Part shown: in pieces, positions 25,884 through 34,302 of the stretch
Layout: each line of letters begins with the position of its first letter
Position numbering within the stretch: position 1 is the stretch's first letter
NCBI GenBank assembly: GCA_016290995.1
Contig: JAEEVR010000006.1
Coordinates: forward strand, 56,854 to 120,853
Length of the DNA stretch: 64,000 nucleotides
Direction: 5' to 3'
DNA from: Treponema sp.
Lineage (GTDB): Bacteria > Spirochaetota > Spirochaetia > Treponematales > Treponemataceae
Program-made: the position numbers and the translations under genes
Notes under the pieces: generated by a model
What the model saw: the letters and a program-made list of their open reading frames with translations, nothing else
Told to the model about the DNA's origin: nothing
The model's database searches: none

Positions 25884-27823
25884 TAGCGCCTATGAAGAAA
25901 GTTTCCCTTGTCATTTTGGACAGGGAAAAAGAAAGCGCCTTAAAGGCCTTGCGAAAGGCCGGCCTCGTTCACCTTGAGCCTGTGGAAGGCAAGGGCGAAA
26001 AGTTGGCCGCGCTTAAAAACGACTACGCAAAGCTTCAAAGCGCCGCGGGCTACTTGGGCGAAATCAAATTGCCCAAAAAGACTTCGTTCCCCCAGCTTTC
26101 GCAGGAGGAAGCGGTCAAAAAAGCCCAGCTTGCCATCGACCTTACAGAGCGCAAAAAGAGCCTCTTGGAAAAGATCGCGGCTTCGGCGACTGAGATTGAC
26201 CGCTTGAGCGTTTGGGGAACCGTAAACCCCGCCGACTTTGACTATTTGTCTCAAAAGGGCGTGTACCTAAAGATGTACGAAGTCCCCAACGACAAGTACC
26301 GCTTGATCGGCGAAGACGTAAAGGCCTTGCTTGTAAACTCTTCAAAGAGCGGAAAGCGCTTTTTGGTCCTTATGGACAGCCCAGACGCGGAGCGCCCGGC
26401 GGGACTTCCGCCCGAGGCCTACGAGGTCGTTATGCCCGAAAAGTCAACCGAAGAAATCGCGGCTGACATAAAGGCTTTTGAGGCCGAGACGGTTCAAATC
26501 GAAAAGGACTTGGCCGCCAACGCGGTTTACATTAAGGCTATACAAGCCGCTCAAACGAGCCTTGAAAAAGACATTGAGTTTGAGAACGTCTATTCCGGAA
26601 TGGAAAAAGAGGCCGAGGAAAACAACACGACTCTTTCTTGGCTTACCGGCTACATTCCCGTTGATTCTTTGGAAGCCCTCAAAAGCGAGGCCGCCAAAAA
26701 TCATTGGGCCTTGGCCATTGACGATCCTGCGGAAGAGGACAACGTTCCGACAAAACTCAAGAACAACAAGTTGGTCAGCTTGATTTATCCGTTGACCGAC
26801 TTCTTGGACGTAACGCCCGGCTACCACGAGTACGACATTTCGTCTTGGTTCTTGCTTTTCTTCTGCGTCTTCTTTGCGATGATTTTCGCGGACACAGGAT
26901 ACGGCGCCATCATAGCGCTGGCCGGCCTTTTGCTTTTGGCAAAAGCCAAGAAAGGAAAGAAGAGCCTTCCGGTATTGGTCACGCTCTTGGGACTTTGTAC
27001 AGCGGCGTGGGGCGTTTTGACTTGCTCTTGGTTTGGAATCCCCGCGGAAAAATTGCCGCCGGTATTGGTTCAAATTTCAAGCCGCCTCTTCTCGCAGCCC
27101 AAGCTGGTTTTGCTTGGAATGGCGCCCGAAGCGGCAAAGAGTTTGGCCGACAAAAACCAGCAGGTCTTCTGCTTTATCCTTGCTTTGATACAATTGAGCG
27201 TGGCGCACATCACGTGCACTATCGCTCACAGAAAGAGCCTAAAATGCTTGGGCGACTTTGGCTCGCTCTTGCAACTTTGGGGAACCTTCTATGTTGTGCT
27301 CAGCATGGTAGTCGCTGACGGCGTGAACTACGTGTTCCCGCTTATGGACAACGGACAGCCTGTGAACGTCTTTGGCTGGATGGCGCCAAGCTATTTCCCG
27401 ACCGCCTGTTTGGGCTTGTTGGGCTTTGGCTTTATGCTCAACTTCATCTTCTCAAACTACGAGGAAAGCGTGGGCAAGTCCATCTTGGAAAGCCTAAAGA
27501 ACATCATCAGCGTGTTCCTTGGAATCGTAAACGTGTTCTCGGACATCGTTTCGTACATTCGCTTGTGGGCGGTCGCTTTGGCCGGCGCGGCGATCAGCGG
27601 AACGGTCAACGCTATGGCTGGCCCGATGTTCGGAAAACTTACGATGATGGTTTTTGGCGTTATCCTTTTGGTATTCGGCCACGGCTTGAACATGATCTTG
27701 AACTTGCTTTCGGTAATTGTTCACGGCGTTCGCTTGAACACCTTGGAATTCTCCCAGCACTTGGGAATGGCTTGGAGCGGAACAAAGTATCGGCCGTTTG
27801 CCGAATCGGAGTCCGCCTCTTAA
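25880..27823 (+). CDS. atpI: V-type ATPase membrane subunit I (a)
   Basis: Stator membrane subunit of 647 residues that carries the ion half-channels. The cytoplasmic N-terminal domain (about 1-310, with coiled coils) is followed by seven or eight TM helices. The segment IVSYIRLWAVALAGAAISG contains the essential Arg that faces the rotor ring. GLNMILNLLSVIVHGVRLNTLEFSQH is the C-terminal signature. Confidence 0.95.
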   Translation: MIAPMKKVSLVILDREKESALKALRKAGLVHLEPVEGKGEKLAALKNDYAKLQSAAGYLGEIKLPKKTSFPQLSQEEAVKKAQLAIDLTERKKSLLEKIAASATEIDRLSVWGTVNPADFDYLSQKGVYLKMYEVPNDKYRLIGEDVKALLVNSSKSGKRFLVLMDSPDAERPAGLPPEAYEVVMPEKSTEEIAADIKAFEAETVQIEKDLAANAVYIKAIQAAQTSLEKDIEFENVYSGMEKEAEENNTTLSWLTGYIPVDSLEALKSEAAKNHWALAIDDPAEEDNVPTKLKNNKLVSLIYPLTDFLDVTPGYHEYDISSWFLLFFCVFFAMIFADTGYGAIIALAGLLLLAKAKKGKKSLPVLVTLLGLCTAAWGVLTCSWFGIPAEKLPPVLVQISSRLFSQPKLVLLGMAPEAAKSLADKNQQVFCFILALIQLSVAHITCTIAHRKSLKCLGDFGSLLQLWGTFYVVLSMVVADGVNYVFPLMDNGQPVNVFGWMAPSYFPTACLGLLGFGFMLNFIFSNYEESVGKSILESLKNIISVFLGIVNVFSDIVSYIRLWAVALAGAAISGTVNAMAGPMFGKLTMMVFGVILLVFGHGLNMILNLLSVIVHGVRLNTLEFSQHLGMAWSGTKYRPFAESESAS

Positions 27824-27833
27824 TTATGGATAA

Positions 27834-27855
27834 AAGGCGGGCTTGATTCCGCCTT
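27834..27855 (+). other. Stem-loop between atpI and atpK
   Basis: AAGGCGG pairs with CCGCCTT (7 bp) around an 8-nt loop in the 80-bp gap between atpI and atpK. No U-tract follows, so readthrough is expected. Such a stem can protect the downstream mRNA or adjust expression of the multi-copy K subunit. Function inferred. Confidence 0.5.
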
Positions 27856-27903
27856 AAAACTGAATAAAATATATGCCGCGAAAAATGCGGTAAGGAGAAA
27901 ATT

Positions 27904-28341
27904 ATGAACTGGGGTATGATTGGTGCCGGTGTTGTTATGGGTATCGCCGCTTTGGGAAGCGCGATTGGAATCGGAATTGCCGGACAGGGAGCCATCGGCT
28001 CTTGGAAGCGCTGCTACTTGAACAACAAGCCCGCTCCATTCCTTTTGGTTGTATTTGCCGGCGCTCCGTTGACACAGACAATCTACGGATTCTTGTTGAT
28101 GCAGACAATGTTGGCCTCTGCCGCCAGCGCGGACATCTCAAGGCAGTGCTTCTTGCTCGGCATGGGATTCGCCTGCGGTTTGTCAATGTGCATGTCAGCC
28201 ATCGCTCAGGGAAAGGCCGGCGCCGCCGGTTCTGACGCTCTTGGCGAAACAGGAAAAGGCTTTACCAACTACATCATGGTAGTAGGTCTTTGCGAAACCA
28301 TCGCTTTGTTCAGCATGGTATTCGGAATGATTGTTTGCTAA
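27904..28341 (+). CDS. atpK: V-type ATPase rotor-ring subunit K (c)
   Basis: Proteolipid of the rotor ring, 145 residues with four TM helices made from two duplicated hairpins. The ion-binding Glu lies in the last helix (VVGLCETIALFSM). APLTQTIYGF in helix 2 and AIAQGKAG after helix 3 resemble the Thr/Gln/Tyr and Gln ligands of Na+-binding K subunits such as Enterococcus hirae NtpK. The first hairpin lacks a carboxylate, as usual for V-type K. It has a strong ribosome-binding site (TAAGGAG) and is preceded by a stem-loop. Confidence 0.94.
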   Translation: MNWGMIGAGVVMGIAALGSAIGIGIAGQGAIGSWKRCYLNNKPAPFLLVVFAGAPLTQTIYGFLLMQTMLASAASADISRQCFLLGMGFACGLSMCMSAIAQGKAGAAGSDALGETGKGFTNYIMVVGLCETIALFSMVFGMIVC

Positions 28342-29427
28342 ATGACTAAAACCGTTTATTTAGGCGGTTCTGGAAAAGTCAGGCGGATTGGCGTTGGAGG
28401 TTCGGAGCCTGTTTCCATTCAAACGATGTGGAAAGAGGGAATCGACGACCTTGACGACAATCCGATTAAATTTGAGCGGATACTGTCGGAAATCCAAGAG
28501 CTTGAAGGCCTTGGCTGCGACATTATCCGCTTTGCCGTTCCTGACATAAAAAGCGCCGCCGGCTTATGCAAAATAGCCTCAAACACTTCAATGCCTCTTG
28601 TGGCCGACATTCACTTTGACTATCGGCTGGCTTTGGAATGCCTAAAGGGCGACGTGGCCGCCATACGCATCAATCCCGGCAACATCGGAAGCCGCGAGCG
28701 CGTAGAGGCCGTCGTGAACGCCTGCAAGGAAAAGGGCGCGGCGATCCGCATCGGAGTTAACAGCGGAAGCCTTCCTCAAGACTTGCGCGAGCGGGTAGAG
28801 GCTGGGACTATGGGCCGCGCCGAGGCTTTGGCCGCCGCCGCCGCCCGTGAATGCGAAGTTTTTGGCGAACTTAAATTTGACCAAGTTGTTGTAAGCATGA
28901 AGGCTTCCAGCGTAAAAGAAACGGTGGACTGCAACGAAGAGTTCGCCAAAAAATTTGACATTCCCCTTCATATCGGCGTTACAGAAGCCGGTCCCTTGAT
29001 CGGCGGCGTCGTAAAAAGTACGCTGGCCTTTTCGCGGCTTTTGGAAAAAGACATCGGAAACACGATCCGCGTAAGCCTTTCTTCCACGCCCAAAAACGAA
29101 GTGATAGCTGGCCGCGAAATTTTGCGCGAATGCGGAAAAAGAGGCGGCGGCGTTCAAATTGTCTCTTGTCCCAGGTGCGGAAGGCAAGGCTTTGACGTTC
29201 ATTCCTTTGTCGAAAAATGGCAAAGCCGCCTCTTGGCCAGCAAAAAGGACGTTACGGTGGCCATAATGGGCTGCGCGGTAAACGGTCCCGGCGAGGGAAA
29301 ACACGCCGATTTGGGCATAGCGGGCGCCGGCGGCAAGGTAATTCTATTTAAAAAAGGAAAAATAATGCGAACGGTTGACGAAAAAGATGCCGATAATGCC
29401 TTTGAAGAGGAATTTAATTCGCTTTGA
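28342..29427 (+). CDS. ispG: 4-hydroxy-3-methylbut-2-en-1-yl diphosphate synthase (IspG/GcpE)
   Basis: [4Fe-4S] enzyme of the methylerythritol-phosphate isoprenoid pathway. The 361 residues have an N-terminal TIM-barrel part and a C-terminal cluster domain with CPRCGR and MGCAVNGPGEGKHADLGIAG, which supply the cluster cysteines. The ATG follows the atpK stop with no spacer, so it is translated from the V-ATPase transcript. That placement is odd because the pathways are unrelated. Confidence 0.95.
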   Translation: MTKTVYLGGSGKVRRIGVGGSEPVSIQTMWKEGIDDLDDNPIKFERILSEIQELEGLGCDIIRFAVPDIKSAAGLCKIASNTSMPLVADIHFDYRLALECLKGDVAAIRINPGNIGSRERVEAVVNACKEKGAAIRIGVNSGSLPQDLRERVEAGTMGRAEALAAAAARECEVFGELKFDQVVVSMKASSVKETVDCNEEFAKKFDIPLHIGVTEAGPLIGGVVKSTLAFSRLLEKDIGNTIRVSLSSTPKNEVIAGREILRECGKRGGGVQIVSCPRCGRQGFDVHSFVEKWQSRLLASKKDVTVAIMGCAVNGPGEGKHADLGIAGAGGKVILFKKGKIMRTVDEKDADNAFEEEFNSL

Positions 29428-30539
29428 AAACTAAGACATTTATAGCCGCATTTATTTTTATTATTCTCGGCGGAATCTTGTCCGCCCAGCATCCTGTAAA
29501 GCCCAAGGTAAGCGAGCAAAGTTGGCGCGTCTTGAACCGCGCCCAAGTCGCCTACGAAAGGGGAGATTACGGCGAGGCCATAGCCTTGTGCGAAGAAGCC
29601 CGAAAATCCCGCGGCAAAGAGCTTAAGTGGAACAGTTATGTAATGCAAAGCACGCTTAGCTCGCCCGAAGTAAGAAAAAAGGGCCCCTTTATCTCTGATT
29701 TGATTCCGGTCTTAAAGGGCCGCGAAGACTATGAGGCTTTGGAAATCATCAACTCTTGGCTTGACCGCAAGGGCGCCGACTATTTTGACAACTCGCTTCC
29801 AAAATTGTACGACTACCTTAAGCGCCTGAACGAATATCCGGAATGCGACTTTTTGCAAGCCAAAATTTATCGTTTGGAAGGCGAATACGACTTGGCGATG
29901 CAATACCTAAAGAACGCCCGCGAGCAAAGCGACCTTCTTGACGTTCCTTCGCACAAGTACGACATCCTTTACGAAACCGCCGACTTGGCCAAAGTGATCG
30001 GCGACCAAAAAGAATACGAAGGCTCGCTTCTTTTGATTGTTGCGGGCGACGGCTTGTACAAAGACGAAGCCTCCAAGCGCGCGATGGTTAGAACCGTTCA
30101 GCTTAAGCGAAAAGACATATTGAACTACTTCTTTATGTTGCACCGTTATTCTGCGGTCAACTCGATAAAGGCTTACTTTGAACTTGGAAAGATTTACAAG
30201 GAACAAAAACGAGTCCGCGATTCTTGGGCAATGACGGCCAACGGAGTTGTTTGCGCCTTTACTTGGATGAACGAAATATTGCGCGACCGCAATCCTGAAT
30301 TTTCTTTTAAGGAACTGGACAGTTTCTTTACTGAATGCGCGCGCTACGAAGACGTTTTGGCTTGGACCAGCAAGAACGGCATTTGGCAGGGCTTTTACGA
30401 CATGGCAGGAATTGCGATAGAAAACGGCTGGATAACTTTTGGGATGTCTCTTTATCAAACGCTTGCCAACTCTTGTCCCGACTCTTATTGGGCGGCCGCG
30501 GCCAACAAGGCTGTGTTGGATCGCTCAGCCGCAGATTAA
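29424..30539 (+). CDS. Exported TPR-like protein of unknown function
   Basis: A protein of 371 residues that starts at TTG, overlapping the ispG stop by 4 bp. An N-terminal signal peptide (KTFIAAFIFIILGGILSAQ) is followed by helical repeats of TPR type (WRVLNRAQVAYERGDYGEAIALCEEA near 36-62; FLQAKIYRLEGEYDLAMQYLKNA near 150-172). The remainder is helical. Probably periplasmic. It ends tail-to-tail with the barrel protein gene, overlapping by 4 bp. Confidence 0.8.
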   Translation: MKTKTFIAAFIFIILGGILSAQHPVKPKVSEQSWRVLNRAQVAYERGDYGEAIALCEEARKSRGKELKWNSYVMQSTLSSPEVRKKGPFISDLIPVLKGREDYEALEIINSWLDRKGADYFDNSLPKLYDYLKRLNEYPECDFLQAKIYRLEGEYDLAMQYLKNAREQSDLLDVPSHKYDILYETADLAKVIGDQKEYEGSLLLIVAGDGLYKDEASKRAMVRTVQLKRKDILNYFFMLHRYSAVNSIKAYFELGKIYKEQKRVRDSWAMTANGVVCAFTWMNEILRDRNPEFSFKELDSFFTECARYEDVLAWTSKNGIWQGFYDMAGIAIENGWITFGMSLYQTLANSCPDSYWAAAANKAVLDRSAAD

Positions 30540-32071
30540 TAGAACAAGCCGATTCCTATAGTCAACTCTTTTTTGCTTGATTTCTCGTCGCGCCAGCTGG
30601 TGTCGATAAAGTCCTTTAGCAAAAGGCGTCCGATGTCAAAACCGGCGCTGGCGCGGATTTGAACGCTCTTCCATTTTTGCGGAAAGAGCAAGACTTCGAT
30701 TCCGGCGCAGTAGAAACCGTCTCGGGGATCAAAGACGCGGCCGGTCATTCGGTTTGCGGCAAGCGCTATGTCGATAAATGGAACGATTTGCATTTCAAAG
30801 TTAAAGGACTTAAGCCATTTGGCTCCCCACGCTTCCCAATCGGTTGAAAAGACTTTGATCGGAAGGTCAAGGTTTAGGACCATCGCGGCCGCGCCTTTTG
30901 CTGAGTAGCCGTTTGGCGTGTGGGGAACGCCGGACAAATATTGGTCGTCGGCGACGCCGCGCAAAAGATAGCCGTAGCGGGTGTATGTGTTCTTTTCGGC
31001 AAAGAGCAAAAAGCGCGAATTCAATCCAAGATGTTTCCAGGCAGCGAAAATGTTTGCGGTGACTTTTACGCCAGGCTGGAATTCGTTGACCTTAAAGTTG
31101 TAGGCCGCGCTTTGCTCCACGCTTGCGTAAAAGCCCTTTCTAAAGTTTCCGATCCAGTTGACTTGGCCCAAGCTTAATCCGTGCGAGAATATAAGGCGCG
31201 GTGAAAGCAGGTCCTCGTCAATTGGGTTTATGCCGTCCAAGTCCCATTTGCAATCGATTTGCGCGGCCGGGGTGTAGACTAAGTTTCCGATTTTTTCAAA
31301 GCGTTCCAAGACAATCGGAACGGAAAACTTTGCGTTCTCAGTCCAATAAAGCTCGTCGTCAAAGACCTTGTAGTCGGCGTCGCGGACAAAGCCTTGGGTA
31401 AGGTCAAGGCGGAGGTCAAGGTTTTTAAAGGGCATTATGAAGGTAAAGCCGGTCTTTAAATTCCATTCAGGCTCTTGGCGGATAAAGGCGTATTTAAAGA
31501 ACAATTCGTTGTTCCAAGAGGCTTGGATCGGGCCCATCGCAAAGGGCAGCTGGTACTTAAGGCTTGCGCCCGCTACAAAGTCGTCGCTCTTGTTTTCCTT
31601 TTGCTCCCACTGGACAAAAACGTCGGAAGAAAGCGGATTCATAAGGCCCAAAAAGTTGTCGTCCTTAAGCTTTACCTTAAATTCAAAGCCTTCGTTTGAG
31701 TCGTACTTTGGATAGGGCAAGAGCAAAAAGTGGCGGCTGTCAACCGTTGCGACTTTTAGCGTGGCGGAGCGCGCCCCTTCCGCTTGTTCGCCGCTTTGCT
31801 GGTCTTCCTCTAGGTCGATTTGAACGGTCTCAAAAAGGCGCTCGTTTATAAGCTTTTGCTTTATCGAAACGACATAGGCGTCAAGATCTTCTTTGCTTTC
31901 AAAAACTTTTTCCGTGTCGACTTTTATCTTTCGCTTTAGGGCCGAGACTTTCGTTCCGCCTTGCGGGTCAAAGTCAACGGAGCGGATTGTCCACGCTTCG
32001 GCCCATAGGCTTTGGGACATTGGAAGCGCGGCGAGAAGGCATGCTGCAAGGACGGAAAAAAGCTTTTTCAT
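30536..32071 (-). CDS. Omp85/BamA-like outer-membrane beta-barrel protein
   Basis: A protein of 511 residues with a signal peptide (about 1-25, ending SLWAEA). One POTRA-like domain follows (about 27-90, TIRSVDFDPQGGTKVSALKRKI...INERLFETVQIDL). A long series of amphipathic beta strands ends in an aromatic residue (GIGLFY), the usual signal for BAM-assisted insertion. With a single POTRA and about 400 barrel residues it is shorter than BamA and looks like a member of the wider surface-antigen family. It is the third gene of the rfbD-rfbB transcript. Confidence 0.78.
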   Translation of the reverse strand: MKKLFSVLAACLLAALPMSQSLWAEAWTIRSVDFDPQGGTKVSALKRKIKVDTEKVFESKEDLDAYVVSIKQKLINERLFETVQIDLEEDQQSGEQAEGARSATLKVATVDSRHFLLLPYPKYDSNEGFEFKVKLKDDNFLGLMNPLSSDVFVQWEQKENKSDDFVAGASLKYQLPFAMGPIQASWNNELFFKYAFIRQEPEWNLKTGFTFIMPFKNLDLRLDLTQGFVRDADYKVFDDELYWTENAKFSVPIVLERFEKIGNLVYTPAAQIDCKWDLDGINPIDEDLLSPRLIFSHGLSLGQVNWIGNFRKGFYASVEQSAAYNFKVNEFQPGVKVTANIFAAWKHLGLNSRFLLFAEKNTYTRYGYLLRGVADDQYLSGVPHTPNGYSAKGAAAMVLNLDLPIKVFSTDWEAWGAKWLKSFNFEMQIVPFIDIALAANRMTGRVFDPRDGFYCAGIEVLLFPQKWKSVQIRASAGFDIGRLLLKDFIDTSWRDEKSSKKELTIGIGLFY

Positions 32072-32074
32072 AAA

Positions 32075-33205
32075 TCAGCGCTTGGAGTAATTTTTTTCGA
32101 CCCACTTGGTGTAGTCGCCGCTTTGGATGTGGGCGATCCAATCCTTGTTGTTCAAGTTCCAGTCAACCGTAAGCTCTAGGCCTTGCTCAAAGGTCATCTC
32201 GCGCTTCCAGCCAAGCTCGGCCTTGATTTTTGAGCAGTCGATGGCATAGCGCGCGTCGTGGCCGGGGCGGTCTTTTACGTGGACGATAGTTTGGCGGACG
32301 GCGGCGGCGTCCTTTCCAATCTTTGCGGCGGCGATTTCTATAAGCTTGTCCAAAAGCTGGACGTTCTGCCATTCGTTTTCGCCGCCGATGTTGTATTTTT
32401 GGCCGTTAACGCCTTTTTGCAAAATCAGCCAGACCGCCCTGTTGTGGTCTTCGACGTAAATCCAGTCGCGGATGTTCTTTCCTTCGCCGTATACGGGCAG
32501 GTTCTTGCCGGTGGAAATGTTGAGTATCATTAGCGGAATAAGCTTTTCGGGGAACTGGTAGGGGCCGTAGTTGTTGGTGCAGTTTGAAAGTGTCACCGGA
32601 AGGCCAAAGGTGTGGTGGTAGGCGAAAACCAAGTGGTCGCTTGAGGCCTTTGAAGCCGAGTAGGGGCTGCGAGGGTCGTAGAGCGTCGTTTCGGTAAAGT
32701 AGCCAGTGGGGCCAAGCGAGCCGTAAACTTCGTCGGTCGATATGTGGTGGAACAAAACGTCGTCGCGGGGGGTGTCCAGCGAGCAGCCCCAATAATTTTT
32801 GGCGACGTCGAGCAGAGTGTAGGTTCCCATTACGTTTGTGCGGACAAAGGCCTCGGGCTCCAAGACCGAGCGGTCAACGTGGCTTTCGGCGGCAAAGTGG
32901 ACCACCGTGTCTATGTCGTATTGCTTGAATACGCGCTCGACGGCCGCGCGGTCTGAGATGTCTGCGCGCTCAAAGAAGTAGCGCTGGTTGGCGCCTGCGG
33001 ACGCGCCGAATTTTTCTTCCACGTCCGAAAGGTTTTCCAAATTGCCGGCGTATGTCAAAAGGTCAAGGTTTATGACGCGGCCCGTAAAGCCGTCAAAGTT
33101 GAATTCTTTTTTGCCAGAGGCGCTCATTCCAAAAAGGCAGCGGATAAAGTTTGAGCCGATAAAGCCCGCTCCGCCTGTGACTAAAACATTCTTAAGTTTT
33201 CTCAT
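32075..33205 (-). CDS. rfbB: dTDP-glucose 4,6-dehydratase
   Basis: Second enzyme of dTDP-L-rhamnose synthesis. This extended short-chain dehydrogenase of 376 residues has the NAD-binding GGAGFIGSNF at the N-terminus. The active-site HISTDEVYGSLG and YSASKASSDH (Tyr-x3-Lys) are present, with NNYGPYQFPEKLIPL as a family mark. It follows rfbD (9 bp) and precedes the barrel gene (3 bp). The other pathway genes, rfbA and rfbC, are not in this window. Confidence 0.95.
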   Translation of the reverse strand: MRKLKNVLVTGGAGFIGSNFIRCLFGMSASGKKEFNFDGFTGRVINLDLLTYAGNLENLSDVEEKFGASAGANQRYFFERADISDRAAVERVFKQYDIDTVVHFAAESHVDRSVLEPEAFVRTNVMGTYTLLDVAKNYWGCSLDTPRDDVLFHHISTDEVYGSLGPTGYFTETTLYDPRSPYSASKASSDHLVFAYHHTFGLPVTLSNCTNNYGPYQFPEKLIPLMILNISTGKNLPVYGEGKNIRDWIYVEDHNRAVWLILQKGVNGQKYNIGGENEWQNVQLLDKLIEIAAAKIGKDAAAVRQTIVHVKDRPGHDARYAIDCSKIKAELGWKREMTFEQGLELTVDWNLNNKDWIAHIQSGDYTKWVEKNYSKR

Positions 33206-33214
33206 ATCGTTCTC

Positions 33215-34168
33215 CTATTGGGGGATTGAAAAGTTGCTGTCTTTAATAAAGCGCTCCAAACTGTCCTGCCACTTTGGAATCTTTATTTTAAGCGCCGCTT
33301 TGATTTTTTCTTTGCTCAAAACGGAGTAGGCGGGCCGCTCCACTTTGGCGCCGTATTCCTCGGTTGAACAGGGCAAAACCTTGCAGTCGTTGGAAAGCAG
33401 CTTTCTCTTTTTTAGAAGGCGTTGGATTTGGAGCGCGAACTCATGCCAAGTCGTTTGGCCTTCGTCCGTGTAATGGTAGACGCCGTATGGAAGGCCTTCT
33501 TTGCTAAAAATGTCGCTTCCGGCTTTTTCAACGTTTTTTATGACAAGCAGAATCGCTTGGGCCAAGTCGGCCGTGAATGTCGGCGTTCCAAATTGGTCGT
33601 TGACAACCCTTATCTCGTCCTTTTCGTTCATCAGCTTTGCCATCGTGTATACAAAGTTTGGCCTGTCAAAGCCGTAAAGCCAAGATGTCCTTATGATAAA
33701 GTATTGGGTCATCATTTTTTGAATCAAGTCTTCGCCGTTGGACTTTGTCAGTCCGTAAACGCCAAGGGGGCTTTTGGGGTCGTTTTCTTTGTAGGGAACG
33801 GAACCCTTTCCGTCAAAAACATAGTCGGTTGAAACGTGAATCAATTTGGCGCCCAGTTCGCGGGCGACGCGGGCTATGTTTTGCGGAGCGTCTTCGTTTA
33901 ATTCTTGGGCGGCTTTTTTGTCGCTTTCGGCTTTTTCCACGGCGGTGTATGCCGAACAGTTTACAAGCCATGTAAAGCGGCTGGAATGTCCGTTCTTGCG
34001 AGCGCTAAAGTAATTGTCGCTTTCCCACTTTTCGGCAAAGTCCTTGAGGGCCTTAAAGTCGCGCGCGTCAACGTCGCTGGAAGTTCCCGCGTAGGGGATT
34101 TTGTTTTTTTGCAATAGACGGCATAATTCCGCGCCAAGCATTCCGGTAGAGCCGATCACCCATATCAT
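33215..34168 (-). CDS. rfbD: dTDP-4-dehydrorhamnose reductase
   Basis: Last enzyme of dTDP-L-rhamnose synthesis, 317 residues from the ATG at 34168 (MIWVIGSTGMLGAEL, the NADPH-binding start). Other marks are HVSTDYVFDG, YGLTKSNGE and RTSWLYG. The ORF track's TTG at 34204 is rejected: it coincides with the -35 box of the promoter and lies upstream of the -10 box. No Shine-Dalgarno precedes the ATG. Confidence 0.93.
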   Translation of the reverse strand: MIWVIGSTGMLGAELCRLLQKNKIPYAGTSSDVDARDFKALKDFAEKWESDNYFSARKNGHSSRFTWLVNCSAYTAVEKAESDKKAAQELNEDAPQNIARVARELGAKLIHVSTDYVFDGKGSVPYKENDPKSPLGVYGLTKSNGEDLIQKMMTQYFIIRTSWLYGFDRPNFVYTMAKLMNEKDEIRVVNDQFGTPTFTADLAQAILLVIKNVEKAGSDIFSKEGLPYGVYHYTDEGQTTWHEFALQIQRLLKKRKLLSNDCKVLPCSTEEYGAKVERPAYSVLSKEKIKAALKIKIPKWQDSLERFIKDSNFSIPQ

Positions 34169-34175
34169 GGAGCGA

Positions 34176-34204
34176 ATTATAGCAAAAAAAAAGCCCTTGT
34201 TCAA
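34176..34204 (-). promoter_or_regulatory. Promoter of rfbD operon, predicted leaderless
   Basis: On the minus strand TTGAAC (34199-34204), 17 bp, and a perfect TATAAT (34176-34181), preceded by TGC. Only 7 nt separate the -10 box from the ATG at 34168, so the transcript should start at or beside the start codon. Confidence 0.65.
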
Positions 34205-34214
34205 CTAAAATATA

Positions 34215-34243
34215 TTGACATTTTTTTCTATATTTGCTAGATT
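34215..34243 (+). promoter_or_regulatory. Strong sigma70 promoter of the rimP-nusA-infB operon
   Basis: A consensus -35 box TTGACA (34215-34220), a 17-bp spacer ending in the extended TGC, and a TAGATT -10 box (34238-34243). It drives a leader of about 70 nt that contains the terminator hairpin described next. It is divergent from the rfbD promoter, the two -35 boxes lying 10 bp apart. Confidence 0.75.
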
Positions 34244-34275
34244 AAGCATGTACATTTTAATCTCCTTTTAAAGTG

Positions 34276-34302
34276 GACTTGCGAAAGCAGGTCTTTTTTT
34301 TT
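34276..34302 (+). terminator. Intrinsic terminator in the rimP leader (attenuator candidate)
   Basis: GACTTGC and GCAGGTC form a 7-bp stem (one G-U pair) closed by a GAAA tetraloop, followed by nine T residues. It lies between the promoter and the rimP ribosome-binding site, where it must often be read through. A conserved rimP-leader RNA has been described in other bacteria; whether this belongs to it needs a covariance-model search. Confidence 0.78.

Noticed and set aside
34169-34204. N-terminal extension of rfbD from TTG 34204
   Set aside because: The stretch is a promoter (-35 TTGAAC, -10 TATAAT) and the NADPH-binding motif starts right at ATG 34168.
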